Below are positions 21,006-31,687 of a DNA stretch of 64,000 nucleotides, in pieces. Under the pieces are notes generated by a model. It was given only the letters and a program-made list of their open reading frames with translations. It was not told the origin of the DNA and did not search any database. A program made the translations under genes and the position numbers. Each line of letters opens with the position of its first letter. Position 1 is the stretch's first letter. This stretch comes from Paraphoma chrysanthemicola (Eukaryota > Ascomycota > Dothideomycetes > Pleosporales > Phaeosphaeriaceae): positions 744,001 through 808,000 of the forward strand of contig JAGMWG010000015.1 of assembly GCA_020744225.1 (NCBI GenBank). The letters are read 5' to 3'.

Positions 21006-23720
21006 ATGCCTTCCTCATCACTCTTTTTGAGCGTTGGCACCATCCTGTCTGCTCTCTCAAGCACCGCTGTCGCCACTCAATACTCCCAGTCCGAATCCTA
21101 CACTGGAAAGAACTGGCTTGAAGCATTCAAGTTCGAGACATACGACCTCAACAACGGCTTTGTGAACTATGTAACGGAAGATGTCGCCAAGTCGAGCCGA
21201 CTCTACAGGGTCGAGGGCGACGATGTCGTTTTTGGTGTTGACGGCACTGAGACCCTCGACTACAAGAAAGGTCCTGGACGTAAGTCTGTGCGTCTTGAGG
21301 GACACAAGAACTACAACCATGGTTTGTTCGTGCTCGATGTGAAGGCCATGCCCGGCGTGTGTGGCATGTGGCCTGCCTTTTGGTCGCTCGGAAAGGAGCC
21401 ATGGCCAGTAAAGGGAGAGGTGTGTATATGATCGAATACTAGAACGCAGTCAACTGCTAAGTGATCTATAGATCGATATCATTGAGGGTGTCAATGATAA
21501 TAAGGTCAACAAGTAAGTGGAAAGTCCTTTGCAACTACAAAAGCTATATTGACATGAATAAGATACGTCCTTCACACCGACGTCAACTGCAAGGTCAACG
21601 GCCTCGGCCAAACTGGCGCCCAGGCTGGAACAGACTGCGCGCTCAACGGACCCAATGGTGCCTCTGGGTGTGATGTCAACGAGGGCCGCACCAACTCGTT
21701 TGGTCCCGGCTTCAACGCAAACCAGGGCGGTCACTACGTGATGGAGTGGGACAGCGATGCCATCAAGACTTGGTTCTTCCCCCGAGGAACCGCACCTTCG
21801 ACCATCGGCTCTGCCAACGTTGACACATCCACCTTCGGCACTCCGGCTGCGAACTTCAAGGGCGACTGCAACATTGATGAGCGTTTCAAGGACCAGCGTT
21901 TCATCTTCACAAACAACTTCTGTGGTGACTGGGCTGGAAATGCCTATGCCGCATCTGGCTGCCCGATGGGCAAGGATGCTTCCGGCAACGCTCTCTCTCC
22001 CATGGAGTCGTGCAAGAAGTATGTTGCCGAGAACCCTACCGTGTTCGCCAACCAGTTCTGGAAGATCTCCAGCTTCAAGACATACTCGAAGAAGTCAGTC
22101 TCCAGCTCTGCATCATCCTCCATGTCCAGGACCTCAAGCAAGCTTTCGTCAAGCACCCATGCCAGCTCCTCTGCATCCAGCACCAAGGTCAGCTCCTCCG
22201 CATCTAGCACCAAGGTCAGCAGCTCTGCCCATGTTACAAGCAGCGCCAGCCACGCGTCTAGCTCCAGTGTGCATGTTTCGTCCTCGGCCTCATCCCACGT
22301 TTCTGTGTCCTCTCACGTGAGCTCAGTTGTCCAGTCGTCATCTTCGGTCCACGTCTCCGTCTCTTCTCACGTGAGCTCAGATGTCCACTCTTCCTCCTCG
22401 GTACCCCACGTCGTTAGCACCCCGTCTGCTTCGCTCTCCTCTGACGTTCACTCCTCGACCCCCATCGGCCATGTCTCTTCCTCTAGCGAGGCGCACAGCA
22501 GCTCTGTCTACTACCCACCTGGCCAGTCCTCAAGCTCCGTCTACTACCCACCCGGCCAGTCTTCCAGCGCTGTCTACCCTTCGTCCGCGCCGGTCTACCC
22601 TGGAAGCTCGAGCTCAAGCTCCAGCGTCTCGGTACACTACTATGGCAATTTCAGCGCACCCGTCTCCTACTCCGTTCCAGTGTATAACGGCGACGCATAC
22701 TCCACACCCGTCCCTCCCAAGAGCACTCCTTGCACTACTTCGAGCACCAAGGGTGCTTCGTCCACTCCTGGATACCCTGTCTACCCCAACTCGGTCCCTG
22801 CTTACGGCGACTACCCATCCTACCCCGTTAGCTCGGCAGTCAAGAACGACTACCCATCCTACCCCGTAAGCTCGCCAGTTAAGAACGACTACCCATACCT
22901 TCCCGAGTTCACTCCTCTGACTCCCATCTACCCGCCCACAACCTCCAAGCCTGTCTACAACGACTACAACCAGCCTCCCGTCTCCAAGACTACAATCACA
23001 ACGACCTACACTACTACGTACGTGGATGTTTGCGAGACCGGTTACATCACGAAGACCACCACTTTCGCTGTCACGTACTGCCCGACCACTACCCCCGCCG
23101 TCCCCACACCTGGAAAGCCTAACAACCCACTTACCTACGGCTGGGACGTGACCACCAAGGTGTGCCAGTACGGCTGCGGCGAAGGACCCAAGACCGTTAC
23201 CGTCACCGTCCCTTGCACGAAGTGTGATCTCAGCAAATCGACCCCCACCCCGGCTGTTCCCAACAAGCCTACTTGCAACGGCTACGACTGCAAGGACAAG
23301 GAGGTCACTATTACTACCAAGGTCTACTCCACCAAGATCATCTACCTGACCAAGACCCCCGTTCCCGAGCAGCCGAAGTCCCAGCCACCCGTGTACGGCG
23401 ACAAGCCCAGCTCTAAGCCAGTTGTACCTGAGGGTCCTAAGTCGACGCCAGTGGTCAGCAAGCCTGCCGTTCCGAGTGTGCCTGTTGTTAGCAAGCCTGC
23501 CGTCCCGAGTGTGCCTGTTGTTAGCAAGCCTGCCGTCCCCAGCGTGCCAGTGTATGGCAACAAGAACGGTACCGTCCCGAGCATCAGTATCGGAACTGGC
23601 ATTAAGCCTACCCCGAGCAAGACTGGTTATGCACCGCCTGTGTTCACGGGTGCGGCGACTAGCGTCCAAGCCGGTGGTGTTGCGGCGGCTCTTGGCCTTG
23701 CGGCTGCATTCTTTTTGTAA
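21006..23720 (+). CDS. GPI-anchored GH16 cell-wall glucanase/transglycosylase with Ser/Thr/Pro-rich stalk
   Basis: Three exons, 21006-21419, 21472-21512 and 21563-23720, with introns of 52 and 50 bp, encode 870 aa. A signal peptide (MPSSSLFLSVGTILSALSS) precedes a GH16 domain at about residues 25-330. The catalytic ExDxxE motif, EIDIIE, spans residues 138-143 and is split by intron 1; the nucleophile is E138 and the acid/base E143. MPGVCGMWPAFWSL and ANQGGHYVMEWDS are typical GH16 core blocks. The rest is a roughly 500-residue wall-spanning stalk: a Ser-rich stretch, two YYPPGQSSS units, YPSYPVSSAVKND units, TTT-rich Cys blocks (CETGYITKTTTFAVTYC) and three KPAVPSVPVVS units. The C terminus GGVAAALGLAAAFFL fits GPI attachment. 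Family role: remodelling of beta-1,3-glucan or chitin-glucan at the wall. A decayed copy of the 3' end lies at 25190-25590. Confidence 0.93.
22501..23555 (+). repeat. internal tandem repeats of the GH16 stalk
   Basis: Coding tandem repeats inside exon 3. Two YYPPGQSSS units lie around 22508-22565, two to three SYPVSS.VKNDYP units around 22806-22895, and three 33-bp units encoding KPAVPSVPVVS at about 23457-23489, 23490-23522 and 23523-23555. The 33-bp units are nearly identical in DNA, suggesting recent slippage or recombination. Confidence 0.85.
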
Positions 23721-24408
23721 GCAACCGACTTTAGAAGGATACAGGGGCAATAGGGGCGTAGAGACCCTTTTTTTTATGCCGTTATGTTACTTAGTCCGTC
23801 AATTTCATAGTGTATAATTTCTTAACCATTGTGCTACTTTTATGTACGCTGTGGCATGCAGTAAGCGGGGGTGTAGAGTAGGTATACAAAACAAAAGAAC
23901 TTCACTTGAAGAAATGCCATGTTCCCTTATGATGCGCTCAAAAATGAGAACGAAACCGTGCTGCAGAAAGTGCATTGGCAGGTGTTTGGGGATAGATTTG
24001 AAGAAACTTGCATTTTTGCAGAACTCACGGTTTTTATTTCTCATACAGTTGATGTGTGCCTTGGACTGCTGGGTGTAGAGAGCATCAGTAGTTTAGCTCC
24101 GGGCACTCTTGGAAAGCACTATTGCGGCCAAGGGCCGAGTCCCACATCTAGTATCTACACTCTGGGCAACTAGTGTAGTGAAAATCTCCGAAGGGCCGAC
24201 TACAATTACATAGATTTTATCTGTTTATTGATCTGACGCAGGATAATAGATATAAAAAGCTGTGCTCTCATCACTTTCTAGTTGCCAGATCACAATCGCC
24301 ACGCAAATCTCCTCAAGTCATCTTCGCTGCTCGACTCTCATCAAAGTCGTACCAACGGTGTTCCACCGATTCTCAGCGGACTGCCTCATCACCCGTCTTA
24401 CAGAAAAG
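23721..24408. other. intergenic; GH16 3' UTR and upstream region of small secreted protein
   Basis: The first 200 bp are GH16 3' UTR-like sequence that reappears, diverged, at 25390-25590. A TATA box lies at 24251. No other gene was seen. Confidence 0.55.
24251..24258 (+). promoter_or_regulatory. TATA box of small secreted protein gene
   Basis: TATAAAAA at about 150 bp before the ATG at 24409, followed by a C-rich leader (tcatcttcgctgctcgac). The position and the leader fit a strongly inducible fungal promoter; this is inferred from sequence only. Confidence 0.5.
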
Positions 24409-24660
24409 ATGTACCTCACTACCATTCTGCTCCCGATTCTGACCGCTTCCCTGGCCGCTGCTCAAGCTGGTACTACTTTGTGGAACGTTGATGGCCGCTG
24501 TGGCGACAGCAACTTGTGCGAAGCCGACAACGCCATCATCAACCCATTTACCGAGGTCTGTCAAAGGAGGGCCGGTGATTATAATGATCCCCGTTGGGCG
24601 GATGGACGTACGCGCTGTCCCCTCACGGGAAACCGATGCGTCTATGAATGGCGTTGTTAG
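24409..24660 (+). CDS. small secreted cysteine-rich protein (effector-like)
   Basis: Single exon, 83 aa. The ATG at 24409 gives a clear signal peptide (MYLTTILLPILTASLAAAQA) cleaved near residues 18-20. The mature chain is about 64 aa with six Cys at 31, 37, 51, 70, 77 and 83, enough for three disulfides, and ends WRC. Blocks include WNVDGRCGDSNLCEA and RCPLTGNRCVYEWRC. An upstream in-frame extension to 24262 has no ATG in good context and would bury the signal peptide, so I chose 24409. Size, secretion and Cys number are the usual criteria for candidate effectors or antimicrobial peptides; no family is recognised. It sits between the GH16 gene and its decayed tail copy. Confidence 0.8.
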   Translation: MYLTTILLPILTASLAAAQAGTTLWNVDGRCGDSNLCEADNAIINPFTEVCQRRAGDYNDPRWADGRTRCPLTGNRCVYEWRC

Positions 24661-25189
24661 TGGAGGTATTTCCGAGGTACATAAGCTCGTAAGCTAGATT
24701 TCAAACCGCTAATGTACAGCAGAATTTTGAACAAATGTGATTTACAATATCGAGAGTATTAGACATCTAGACGGTTGGAATACATCGCTTGCTATTTAGG
24801 CAATGCCGTTTCGCTTGGCACTCATGACAATGGCATGGAACTCGGGCTCATGATGCTTGGGGATTTGGGTACCGAAGAAGCTCCTCCTCTCGCGCTAACT
24901 AGTATCAAGCTCGATCAAACACTATTTAAAGGAAATTCTGTTTCAATCCTCCGATGTTTAATGGACCTTACTGAGGCAGGGCTAAGAAAATAGCCAAGTA
25001 CAGCTTTAGAAATCTGACGCTCCTCTGCATTGTCCCCGTCCTGCTATAATCTCTTCCTTAGCAGCAGGTCATTTCAGTACTTTAACTTCTGCGTACTAGA
25101 GTTCGATGCGACCTCTAAAGAGCAAGAGATGTGCCCTGCAAAAGACGTTCTGTGCGAAACTATGTGCGATAGCGGAGAATACTTAAAGA
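24661..25189. other. intergenic
   Basis: No supported gene. The sequence is AT-rich and open frames are short. Confidence 0.45.
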
Positions 25190-25590
25190 GGGAAATTGTG
25201 CTTAAAGATGAGATTCCCGTCGTACATCGTCGTCCCTTTCGCCTCTACTGCGACGTCCTGTGCGTGGTGGTGTTTATCAAGTGACGTTGAAATTACTTTG
25301 ACGAATAAGCCCGCGAGATCGGCAGCCAAGCCTGAGGCTGGTGGCATGACGGCAACTATGGGTCTTGCTGCCACGTCCTCCTTGTAAGCACTAGCTTTTT
25401 AGAGAGCCTGTAGACGCAAAATATTAGAAAGAATGAATCCTTTTTGTATTGCCGCAGTGTTACTCTAGCCATACATTTCCAAAGTGTGAATCCGTCTCCT
25501 CCGTGTATGACCGGCAGCGTAGTGGGCGTGAGTTTAGAGTACAAATCACGAAACGAACTTCATTCGAAGAAATACAATGACTTTAATCGA
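25190..25590 (+). pseudogene. decayed duplicate of the GH16 gene 3' end
   Basis: Compared with 23640-23925, this segment keeps the end of the GH16 protein in diverged form. The peptide EAGGMTATMGLAATSSL followed by TAA corresponds to QAGGVAAALGLAAAFFL followed by TAA. The downstream 3' UTR blocks also correspond: TTGTAAGCA with a T-rich run, then TTACTCTAG/TTACTTAG, then GAACTTCATTCGAAGAAAT/GAACTTCACTTGAAGAAAT. The upstream residues SSDVEITLTNKPA may correspond to the KEVTITTK stalk block. No signal peptide or catalytic domain remains, so this is a truncated relic in the same orientation about 1.7 kb away. Confidence 0.7.
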
Positions 25591-26121
25591 CCTGGAAGAA
25601 TCAGAATTTCATCGCAGCCAAAAGCGTAGGGCTGCCTTGCAAGTTTGAGCGTGAATGGCCGAAATTCTTCGTTTCTGTGAGCAATACGAGACGAACCGGG
25701 TGCTTTTGCGGTTTGTCGGTTCCCAATTGCCTTCGATGCTCAACAGTCAAGATTTCAGAAGCTTAGAGGTCGATTCAATGCAGCGAGAGAGACATGCCGA
25801 GGCAATTCGGGCAAGGACGTCGGTGTCTCGGCTACTTTACCAAATGCAGTCAGATCGATCTTGTAGCCACTCACGTCTGCTTAGACATCGGACTCACCGA
25901 CCCATCAGCACCTCACCTTAATTTCGTCCGCGCAAACTAAGCAACCCATCTGGACTTTGCCGGTGCAATCAATGTACCGAAGGTTTTGTCGTTGTTCCGA
26001 ACACCATGGCACCAAAACAGGTCATGTATATATGGCTGCGCGATGGTGACGACGAAAGAAAGAAGAAACAAGAGCTTGGAGATAGACAAAGTGAAGCAAT
26101 TAAGTCGACAAATCACCCAGC
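25591..26121. other. intergenic
   Basis: This is the upstream flank of the OYE gene. No convincing gene; open frames on both strands are short and compositionally random. Confidence 0.45.
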
Positions 26122-27554
26122 ATGAGCAACATACGACAACTTTCTGATCCGGTGGAGTTGCCATGCGGAGTAATTTTCAAAAATCGTTTGGTTAAGGTAC
26201 ATACTTTACGAAGCTACAATTTCAACAAATCGTCGCGATCTAATGCTTCATAGGCGGCAATGGCCGAACACATGTCCACAACAAACACACCAGAAGATAC
26301 TTTCCCTGTTGCGTACAAGAATTGGGGTGACGGTGGTTGGGGCGGCTTAATTACAGGTACTTCAATCACAGTCCAGAAATAAAGGACGAGATGTACCTCA
26401 ACTACAAATCTAACCTCTCACAGGCAACGTGCACGTCGACCCTCGCTACACAGGAGGCAAGGGAGATCTCACATTCGCAAACACATCCGATCCAGTCGTG
26501 CAAGCCAACTGGCGCGCCTACGCGGAAGCATGTCATGCCGGCGGCGCACCTGCCATTGTTCAAATCTGCCATCCTGGTCGTCAAAGTCCATTCAATGCCG
26601 GTGAACGTGGTTTCTTCGAGAAGAACGTTGCGCCTAGTCCCCTGCCGATGAACCTCGGCGACAACATCATCGCACGCGCAGCACAGAAGGTTTTATTCGG
26701 AACCCCGCGAGAAATGAGCGTGGACGAGATTGACGAACTTGTGGCGTCATTTGCCGAGAATGCCAGGTTCATGAGTGATATGGGATTCGATGGTGTTGAG
26801 CTGCATGCCGCGCATGGGTATTTGTTGAGTGCGTTCATGGATGAGAAAGTATGTTTTCAAATCTCCCACCTTATGTGTTACCTATATAAGATGCTAATTA
26901 TATCCTAAGCTCAACATCCGTACCGACACATACGGTTCCACCCCCAAAAACCGCACACGCGTAATCACATCCATCATCCACGCCATCCGCGCCGCCGTCC
27001 CGTCGACTTTCGCCGTCGGAATCAAACTCAATTCCACAGACACACAGCATTCGACTACTCTTGATGCAACTTTAGATCAAATGGCGCATGTCATCGATGC
27101 TGGGATTGATTTTCTGGAGATCAGTGGCGGGAGCTATGAGAATCCCGTCATGACAGGCCGCGGAACTACTACTCCACCTGTCTCAACTCGTACCGCTAAT
27201 CGCGAAGCTTACTTCCTCGACTTCGCTTCATCCGTACGCTCTCGCTTCCCGTCCACTGTGCTCATGGTCACAGGCGGGTTTCGCAGCTTAGCTGGCATGA
27301 AAGCTGCGCTGGACTCCGGTGCAGCTGATATCATCGGCATTGCACGCCCCGCGGTCGTGGATCCGGCGTGGGCGAAGAAATTGCTAGATGCGGAGAGGGA
27401 AGGAGGCGATGTGGTGATGACGCTGGGACATGTGGAGATGGGATGGCTGATGAAGAAAATCCCGGTCAGAGCGCTGGGCGCGGGGGCGGAGAGTAATTAT
27501 TATTCAGGGGAGATTGGGAGGTTGGGGAGAGGATTGGAAGCGAGAGCACCGTGA
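26122..27554 (+). CDS. NADH:flavin oxidoreductase / Old Yellow Enzyme family
   Basis: Four exons, 26122-26196, 26254-26356, 26424-26848 and 26910-27554, with introns of 57, 67 and 61 bp, encode 415 aa starting MSNIRQLSDPVELPCGVI. The TIM barrel of the FMN-dependent OYE family is complete. LVKAAMAEHMS is an FMN-binding start strand. QICHPGRQSP, ELHAAHGYLLSAF (paired His as in the substrate-binding HxxH position), DTYGST and MVTGGFRS (phosphate binding) follow in order, then ADIIGIARP near the C terminus. Family reaction: FMN-dependent reduction of activated C=C bonds with NAD(P)H. Some fungal relatives act in secondary metabolism, but no cluster partners are seen beside it. The second intron begins inside the LITG codon. 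Confidence 0.92.
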
Positions 27555-28093
27555 GGCTGGGGTGGATGAGAGGATAGTGGAGCGATGTATGACTGGTATG
27601 ACGTTTCGCATCGGGTGGCGTTGTGGGAAATATACATGTTTAGACGTCTGGTTGGTGGTAATATTTACTGTTTGATTTCGTATTCTTTGCTTCGAGAGAT
27701 CGATATACAAAACCACATGCCATTCAATCAAGCAAACCGAAGTTTAAGCTTGAGCCCGTAAACTGTTGGAGAGTCCCTACATTAAACCAAACAAATTGAC
27801 TCCTGGGTAGGTACTCAACAAACAAACCTTAGTGATATTAGGTGAACAAGCTTCAAGTTCAGCTATCCGTATTGTTATTTAGTCTGAGCTTCTAGATCAG
27901 TTCGATTCGAACCGCGGACTAATGACTAAACTTAGATACCAGATAGGACTGGCCACTGTAGGATGATCCTACTGTTGTCCTTGGTTCAAAACCTTTGAGC
28001 GCACCCAGTACTTCATTAGTTATAAAATATACGCCGCCACTACCCGCAAGTTGACCGGTCTGCTGTGAATCGATAGTGGGGCCAAGCAAATTG

Positions 28094-28114
28094 GGTTCGA
28101 TTCGAACCCAATTA
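28094..28114. repeat. 21-bp near-perfect palindrome
   Basis: TTGGGTTCGA, a central T, then TCGAACCCAA forms an inverted repeat with 10-bp arms. A shorter copy of the core GTTCGATTCGAAC lies near 27899. It could be a hairpin or dyad binding site; it is not a tRNA T-arm because the flanks do not pair correctly. Confidence 0.5.
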
Positions 28115-28291
28115 CGCCAGACACAGTTGCGGATGTCTGGTGCTCCGCGATAAGATTCTAAGATGGGGTCAAATTTGTAATTGGATTGCAATCGGTATCT
28201 CTGAGTTCTGGCTGCTGCTAGAAGATTACAATCCTGCGTCAATTCTGTCTATTGCTCGCTGATTAGTTCTAGGTATGAAGTAGTCCAGAAT

Positions 28292-28363
28292 CTGGCCTCA
28301 AGTCTAGCCTCCAGTCTGACATCCAGTCTAACATCCAGTCTAACATCCAGTCTAACCTCCCAT
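28292..28363. repeat. 12-bp tandem repeat, six units
   Basis: Six consecutive 12-mers are seen, consensus CTAACATCCAGT, with the central two identical and the outer units diverged. The array is in AT-rich noncoding DNA. It is a minisatellite-type repeat with no evident function. Confidence 0.85.
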
Positions 28364-28759
28364 CCAATTTCCAATATTACTTCAAAACCGAATCCCCTCT
28401 TTCGTCCTAATTTCTGTTCAATCTACAACTTTACCTATTGTCTTGTCTTTCAACAAAGCATCTGCTTTTCCGCAACGGTCCACTTGCGACATTCACGTCT
28501 CGGAGTCGAGAAAGAGTTTGCACAACGATCAAACAGAATTTCAGAAGGTTTTATGTGACGTGGCTTTCTCGATCTAAGATTCGATTTGTTAATGGATCGA
28601 GGTGTGGTGTTTACCCCTTGTCCATGGTTGTCCTTCGAGACATTCAGTCAAGTCAACTCTCCAAATATGCGGCATATGTAGCATTAATCCAAATTCGCAT
28701 CTCATCTCACAAAGATGCAAATAACTATATTCACCGCTACCAAAAATATTGGGGTATCT

Positions 28760-30525
28760 TTACGTCTCCAAATGCCCTTTCAGGCCTTGCTTGCCCACAT
28801 TCATCGCCCTCTCAATCTCCGCTTCTTCCTCTCTTAATCTACCCTTGCCATACTCCAGATCACGCTCATGTTTCCTCTTCTCGTCTCTGACCCGTCTTTC
28901 CCTCTCCGCCAGTGCCTTTTCTCTGCGTTCCCTCTCAGCCCACTTCTTCGCGCGCTCGGCTTCTTCTTCGATGGAGAGAACAGCGCCCTCGGGTGCAGGC
29001 GGGAGTGTGGAGATGTATGTTTCGATCAGAGAGTTGCGGGTAGAGGGCGGGAGAGAAATGTAGCGCAAGTCTGTTAGCACGGCGGAGGGGAGAGTATCGA
29101 GTGTGGTAGACTGGTTGAGCGCGACGAGAGGTTGGGCGCGCAGGAGAGCTGAGAGATCGGATTTGAGGTCGGATGAGCGCATGGCTAGGCGCTTGATGTG
29201 GTCGCGGTAGAGCTTCTCCTTGTCTTTGTCGGAGAGCTTGCCGTCTTTCATTTCGGGCTCTTTTTTGTACTTGCGGCGGAACTCGGGCCAGTAGAGTTTT
29301 GGTGTGGCGTGGCGGTCGAGGAGGGCGAGGTAGGGTATCTTGGGGTCGCGCTTTTGCTGCTTTGCCTTTTCTTCCTTGAGGAATGCCATCTTCTCTCGCG
29401 ACCACTCATTGAAGCATTCCTTGCGCGCGGCCATGTTTGGTAGGGCTTTGTAGCGGTCGTCGTCGTACAACACGCCATCTTCCAAAATCTTGTCCCATGG
29501 TGTATACGGACTTATCCGCGTATCGTCCAGGAGCTCCTTGAAGAGCGCTTTGCAGTCTTCTTCACTGAGGATTGGATCCTCGTCTTCATAGTACTCTTCC
29601 TCCTCTCCGCCCTCCGCCTCCATTGCTTCCATTTGCGCCAGCTGCCATGCCAGATCGTCGTCTACGTCTTCCGGTGGCTGATCTCCATTGGGTGCGTCTG
29701 TTCGCTGGCGCTTGGGCGCATTGCTGGTGTCTTCACCTTCGTCATCTGTGACTTCGACTTCCTCGTACTCTTCCTCGTCCTCCATGCCCACTTCGCCATC
29801 AACCTCGACAATCTCCACCTCTTCCTCCGCTGCTGCCAGCTCCGCCTCAATCTCTGCCATGGCGTCGTCCTCCTCAATGTCGCTCGGCTCACCGCGTTCT
29901 CTGCGCTCCTTCTTCTCGCGCTCTTTGCGATCAAATTCCACCACCGCGAGCATCACGTCTGGTGGAAACTTCCAAAAGCTCTCATTGGTGTCCTTGTTCC
30001 ACACGAATCTGCGCCCAAACTTTGTTCTCACCAAGACCCACGGCGCGCAGTTTGGTATGTCTTGGCGGTGCTTCGGCTTGTCGTCCTTTTCCCTTCGTCG
30101 GTCTTGAAAGTTCTGGTGCCCACCGCGCAATCCACCCCGGTGTCCGCCTCTCGCATTCTGTTGAGGGCCATGTTGTTTGGGGAATTGCTGTGGCGCGCTT
30201 CCAAATATTAGATCCTGTATCTGGCGCTGCGGATTGAAGCTGTCTTGTGCGGGTCGGGATTGAAAGGAGCCATCCAAAGGCTCGGCGAATGAGGTAGGGC
30301 CAAGTGATGGCTGGAGAGGGGCTTGAAACTGGGGAATATCGGCAGCGGGTCGCGTGTACGTCGACTTCTTCGTCTCCTTGTTGTAGTAGTAGGTGTGTCC
30401 TGTGCCAATTAGCTATGCCGTATGACGCAGTAAGAGCTGTACCGACCTGAAGGCGCCTTGTGTTCTGTCCAGCCTGCAGGCAGCGGCGGAGCGAGTGGCG
30501 GTGGTCGCACGGGTATATCAGACAT
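28760..30525 (-). CDS. WW/FF-domain splicing protein (Urn1/TCERG1-like)
   Basis: Exons 30525-30447 and 30399-28760, with a 47-bp intron (donor GTCGGT, acceptor CACAG), encode about 572 aa. A first WW domain at about residues 15-45 (LPAGWTEHKAPSG, YYNKETKKSTYTRP) is split by the intron. A second, WW-like segment (WVLVRTKFGRRFVWN) lies near residue 150. An acidic region (EVDGEVGMEDEEEYEEVEVT) follows, then an FF-type domain at about 310-370 (ALFKELLDDTRISPYTPWDKI). The C terminus is a long charged helix (EEEAERAKKWAERERREK). This order matches Urn1, a spliceosome-associated WW/FF protein; the assignment is by architecture. It is head-to-head with the proteasome gene (248 bp between start codons). 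The donor GTCGGT is unusual. Confidence 0.85.
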
Positions 30526-30773
30526 GGCGCTCCCGTCGGCCTTTCCTGTGAAATTGAGAGTCTCGTGACTCGAGGTTGAGTACTGAAGTTGCTGGTGTTG
30601 GTTGCGGCTCAAAAAGTGATGAGCGCCAAGACTCACCACCTCCGACCGCCGACGCGTAGGAGCTTGTGCCTGGAGCTCGAACACACGTCCAGCTCCCCAC
30701 ATACAATCCCACGACCTCCACGCTTCCTGTCACAACCACCGCTGTCTCCGGATCTGAGAGATAGACAGCAAAC
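30526..30773. promoter_or_regulatory. bidirectional promoter (splicing protein / proteasome alpha)
   Basis: Only 248 bp separate the divergent start codons at 30525 (minus) and 30774 (plus), so both promoters must overlap here. No TATA box was seen, consistent with constitutive housekeeping expression. Confidence 0.55.
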
Positions 30774-31687
30774 ATGTCGCGGAGATACGATTCACGGGTA
30801 CATCACGCCCCCACCCACAGCAGTATGGATGGCAGCTAACAAGCCGCGCAGACGACCATCTTCTCGCCAGAAGGCCGTCTGTACCAAGTCGAATATGCCC
30901 TCGAAGCCATCTCGCACGCCGGAACTGCCCTCGGCATATTAGCGCAGGACGGCATCGTGCTCGCCGCAGAGAGAAAGGTGACCAGCAAGCTGTTGGAGCA
31001 GGACACATCCGCCGAGAAGCTGTACATCCTCAATGAGTACGTCAGGTCCGTCCCGGCTGCTGCTTTCGAGGCTAACGCGACTCCAGCAACATGATCTGCG
31101 CCGTAGCAGGCATGACCGCCGATGCCAACATCCTCATCAACTACGCCCGCCAGGCCGCCCAGCGCTACCTCCTCACCTACAACGAAGACATTCCCTGCGA
31201 GCAGCTCGTCCGCCGACTATGCGATCTCAAGCAAGGATACACGCAGCACGGTGGTCTACGTCCATTTGGCGTGTCCTTCATCTACGCAGGGTGGGACCCG
31301 CAACGACAGTTCCAGCTGTACCAGAGCAATCCCAGTGGCAACTACGGCGGCTGGAAGGCGACCAGTGTTGGTGCGAACAACGCATCGGCGCAGAGTCTGC
31401 TCAAGCAGGACTACAAGGAAGAGTGCGATCTGAAGGAGGCATGTGGGCTTGCGGTGAAGGTGCTGAGCAAGACCATGGACTCGACCAAACTCAGCAGCGA
31501 GAAGAGTGCGTACATCGCCTCACTAGACGACGACTATGGCTAACAGAACACAGTTGAGTTTGCGACAGTAGGAAAGACCAAGACGGGTAAGATCTACCAC
31601 CACCTGTGGGGTGCGGATGAGATTGATGCGCTGCTGAAGGAGCACGGCCTGGCCAAGGCTGTTGACACTGAGATGTCCGAGTCATGA
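30774..31687 (+). CDS. 20S proteasome subunit alpha type (PSMA4/Pre9-like)
   Basis: Four exons, 30774-30797, 30852-31036, 31087-31505 and 31554-31687, with introns of 54, 50 and 48 bp, encode 253 aa. The N terminus has the alpha-ring signature IFSPEGRLYQVEYA split just upstream by intron 1, then HAGTALGILAQDGIVLAAE. Later blocks AGMTADANILINYARQ, DLKQGYTQHGG and RPFGVSFIYAG identify the alpha-type 4 (yeast Pre9/alpha3) lineage. The C terminus ends HLWGADEIDALLKEHGLAKA. The subunit is noncatalytic and forms the gated outer ring of the 20S core in nucleus and cytosol. The third exon junction creates Ile (A+TT). Length fits the family (about 250-260 aa). Confidence 0.95.

Larger units (their letters stand above)
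27555..28759. other. long intergenic region with repeats
   Basis: About 1.2 kb lies between two convergent 3' ends (OYE plus, splicing protein minus). It holds the six-unit 12-bp tandem repeat at 28292-28363 and two GTTCGATTCGAAC palindromes near 27899 and 28094. No gene is well supported. Confidence 0.5.

Noticed and set aside
22614..23750. Long minus-strand frame (378 codons) antisense to the GH16 stalk
   Set aside because: It is the shadow of the codon-biased repetitive stalk: R/G/V-rich with no motifs.
27895..27960. tRNA-like 3' half containing GGTTCGAATC on the minus strand
   Set aside because: The T-arm stem does not pair correctly and no acceptor or anticodon arm could be drawn.
27919..28242. 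Minus-strand 107-codon frame with a protein-like composition
   Set aside because: There is no ATG, no splice partner and no family match. It also contains the 21-bp palindrome, so it is more likely noncoding.
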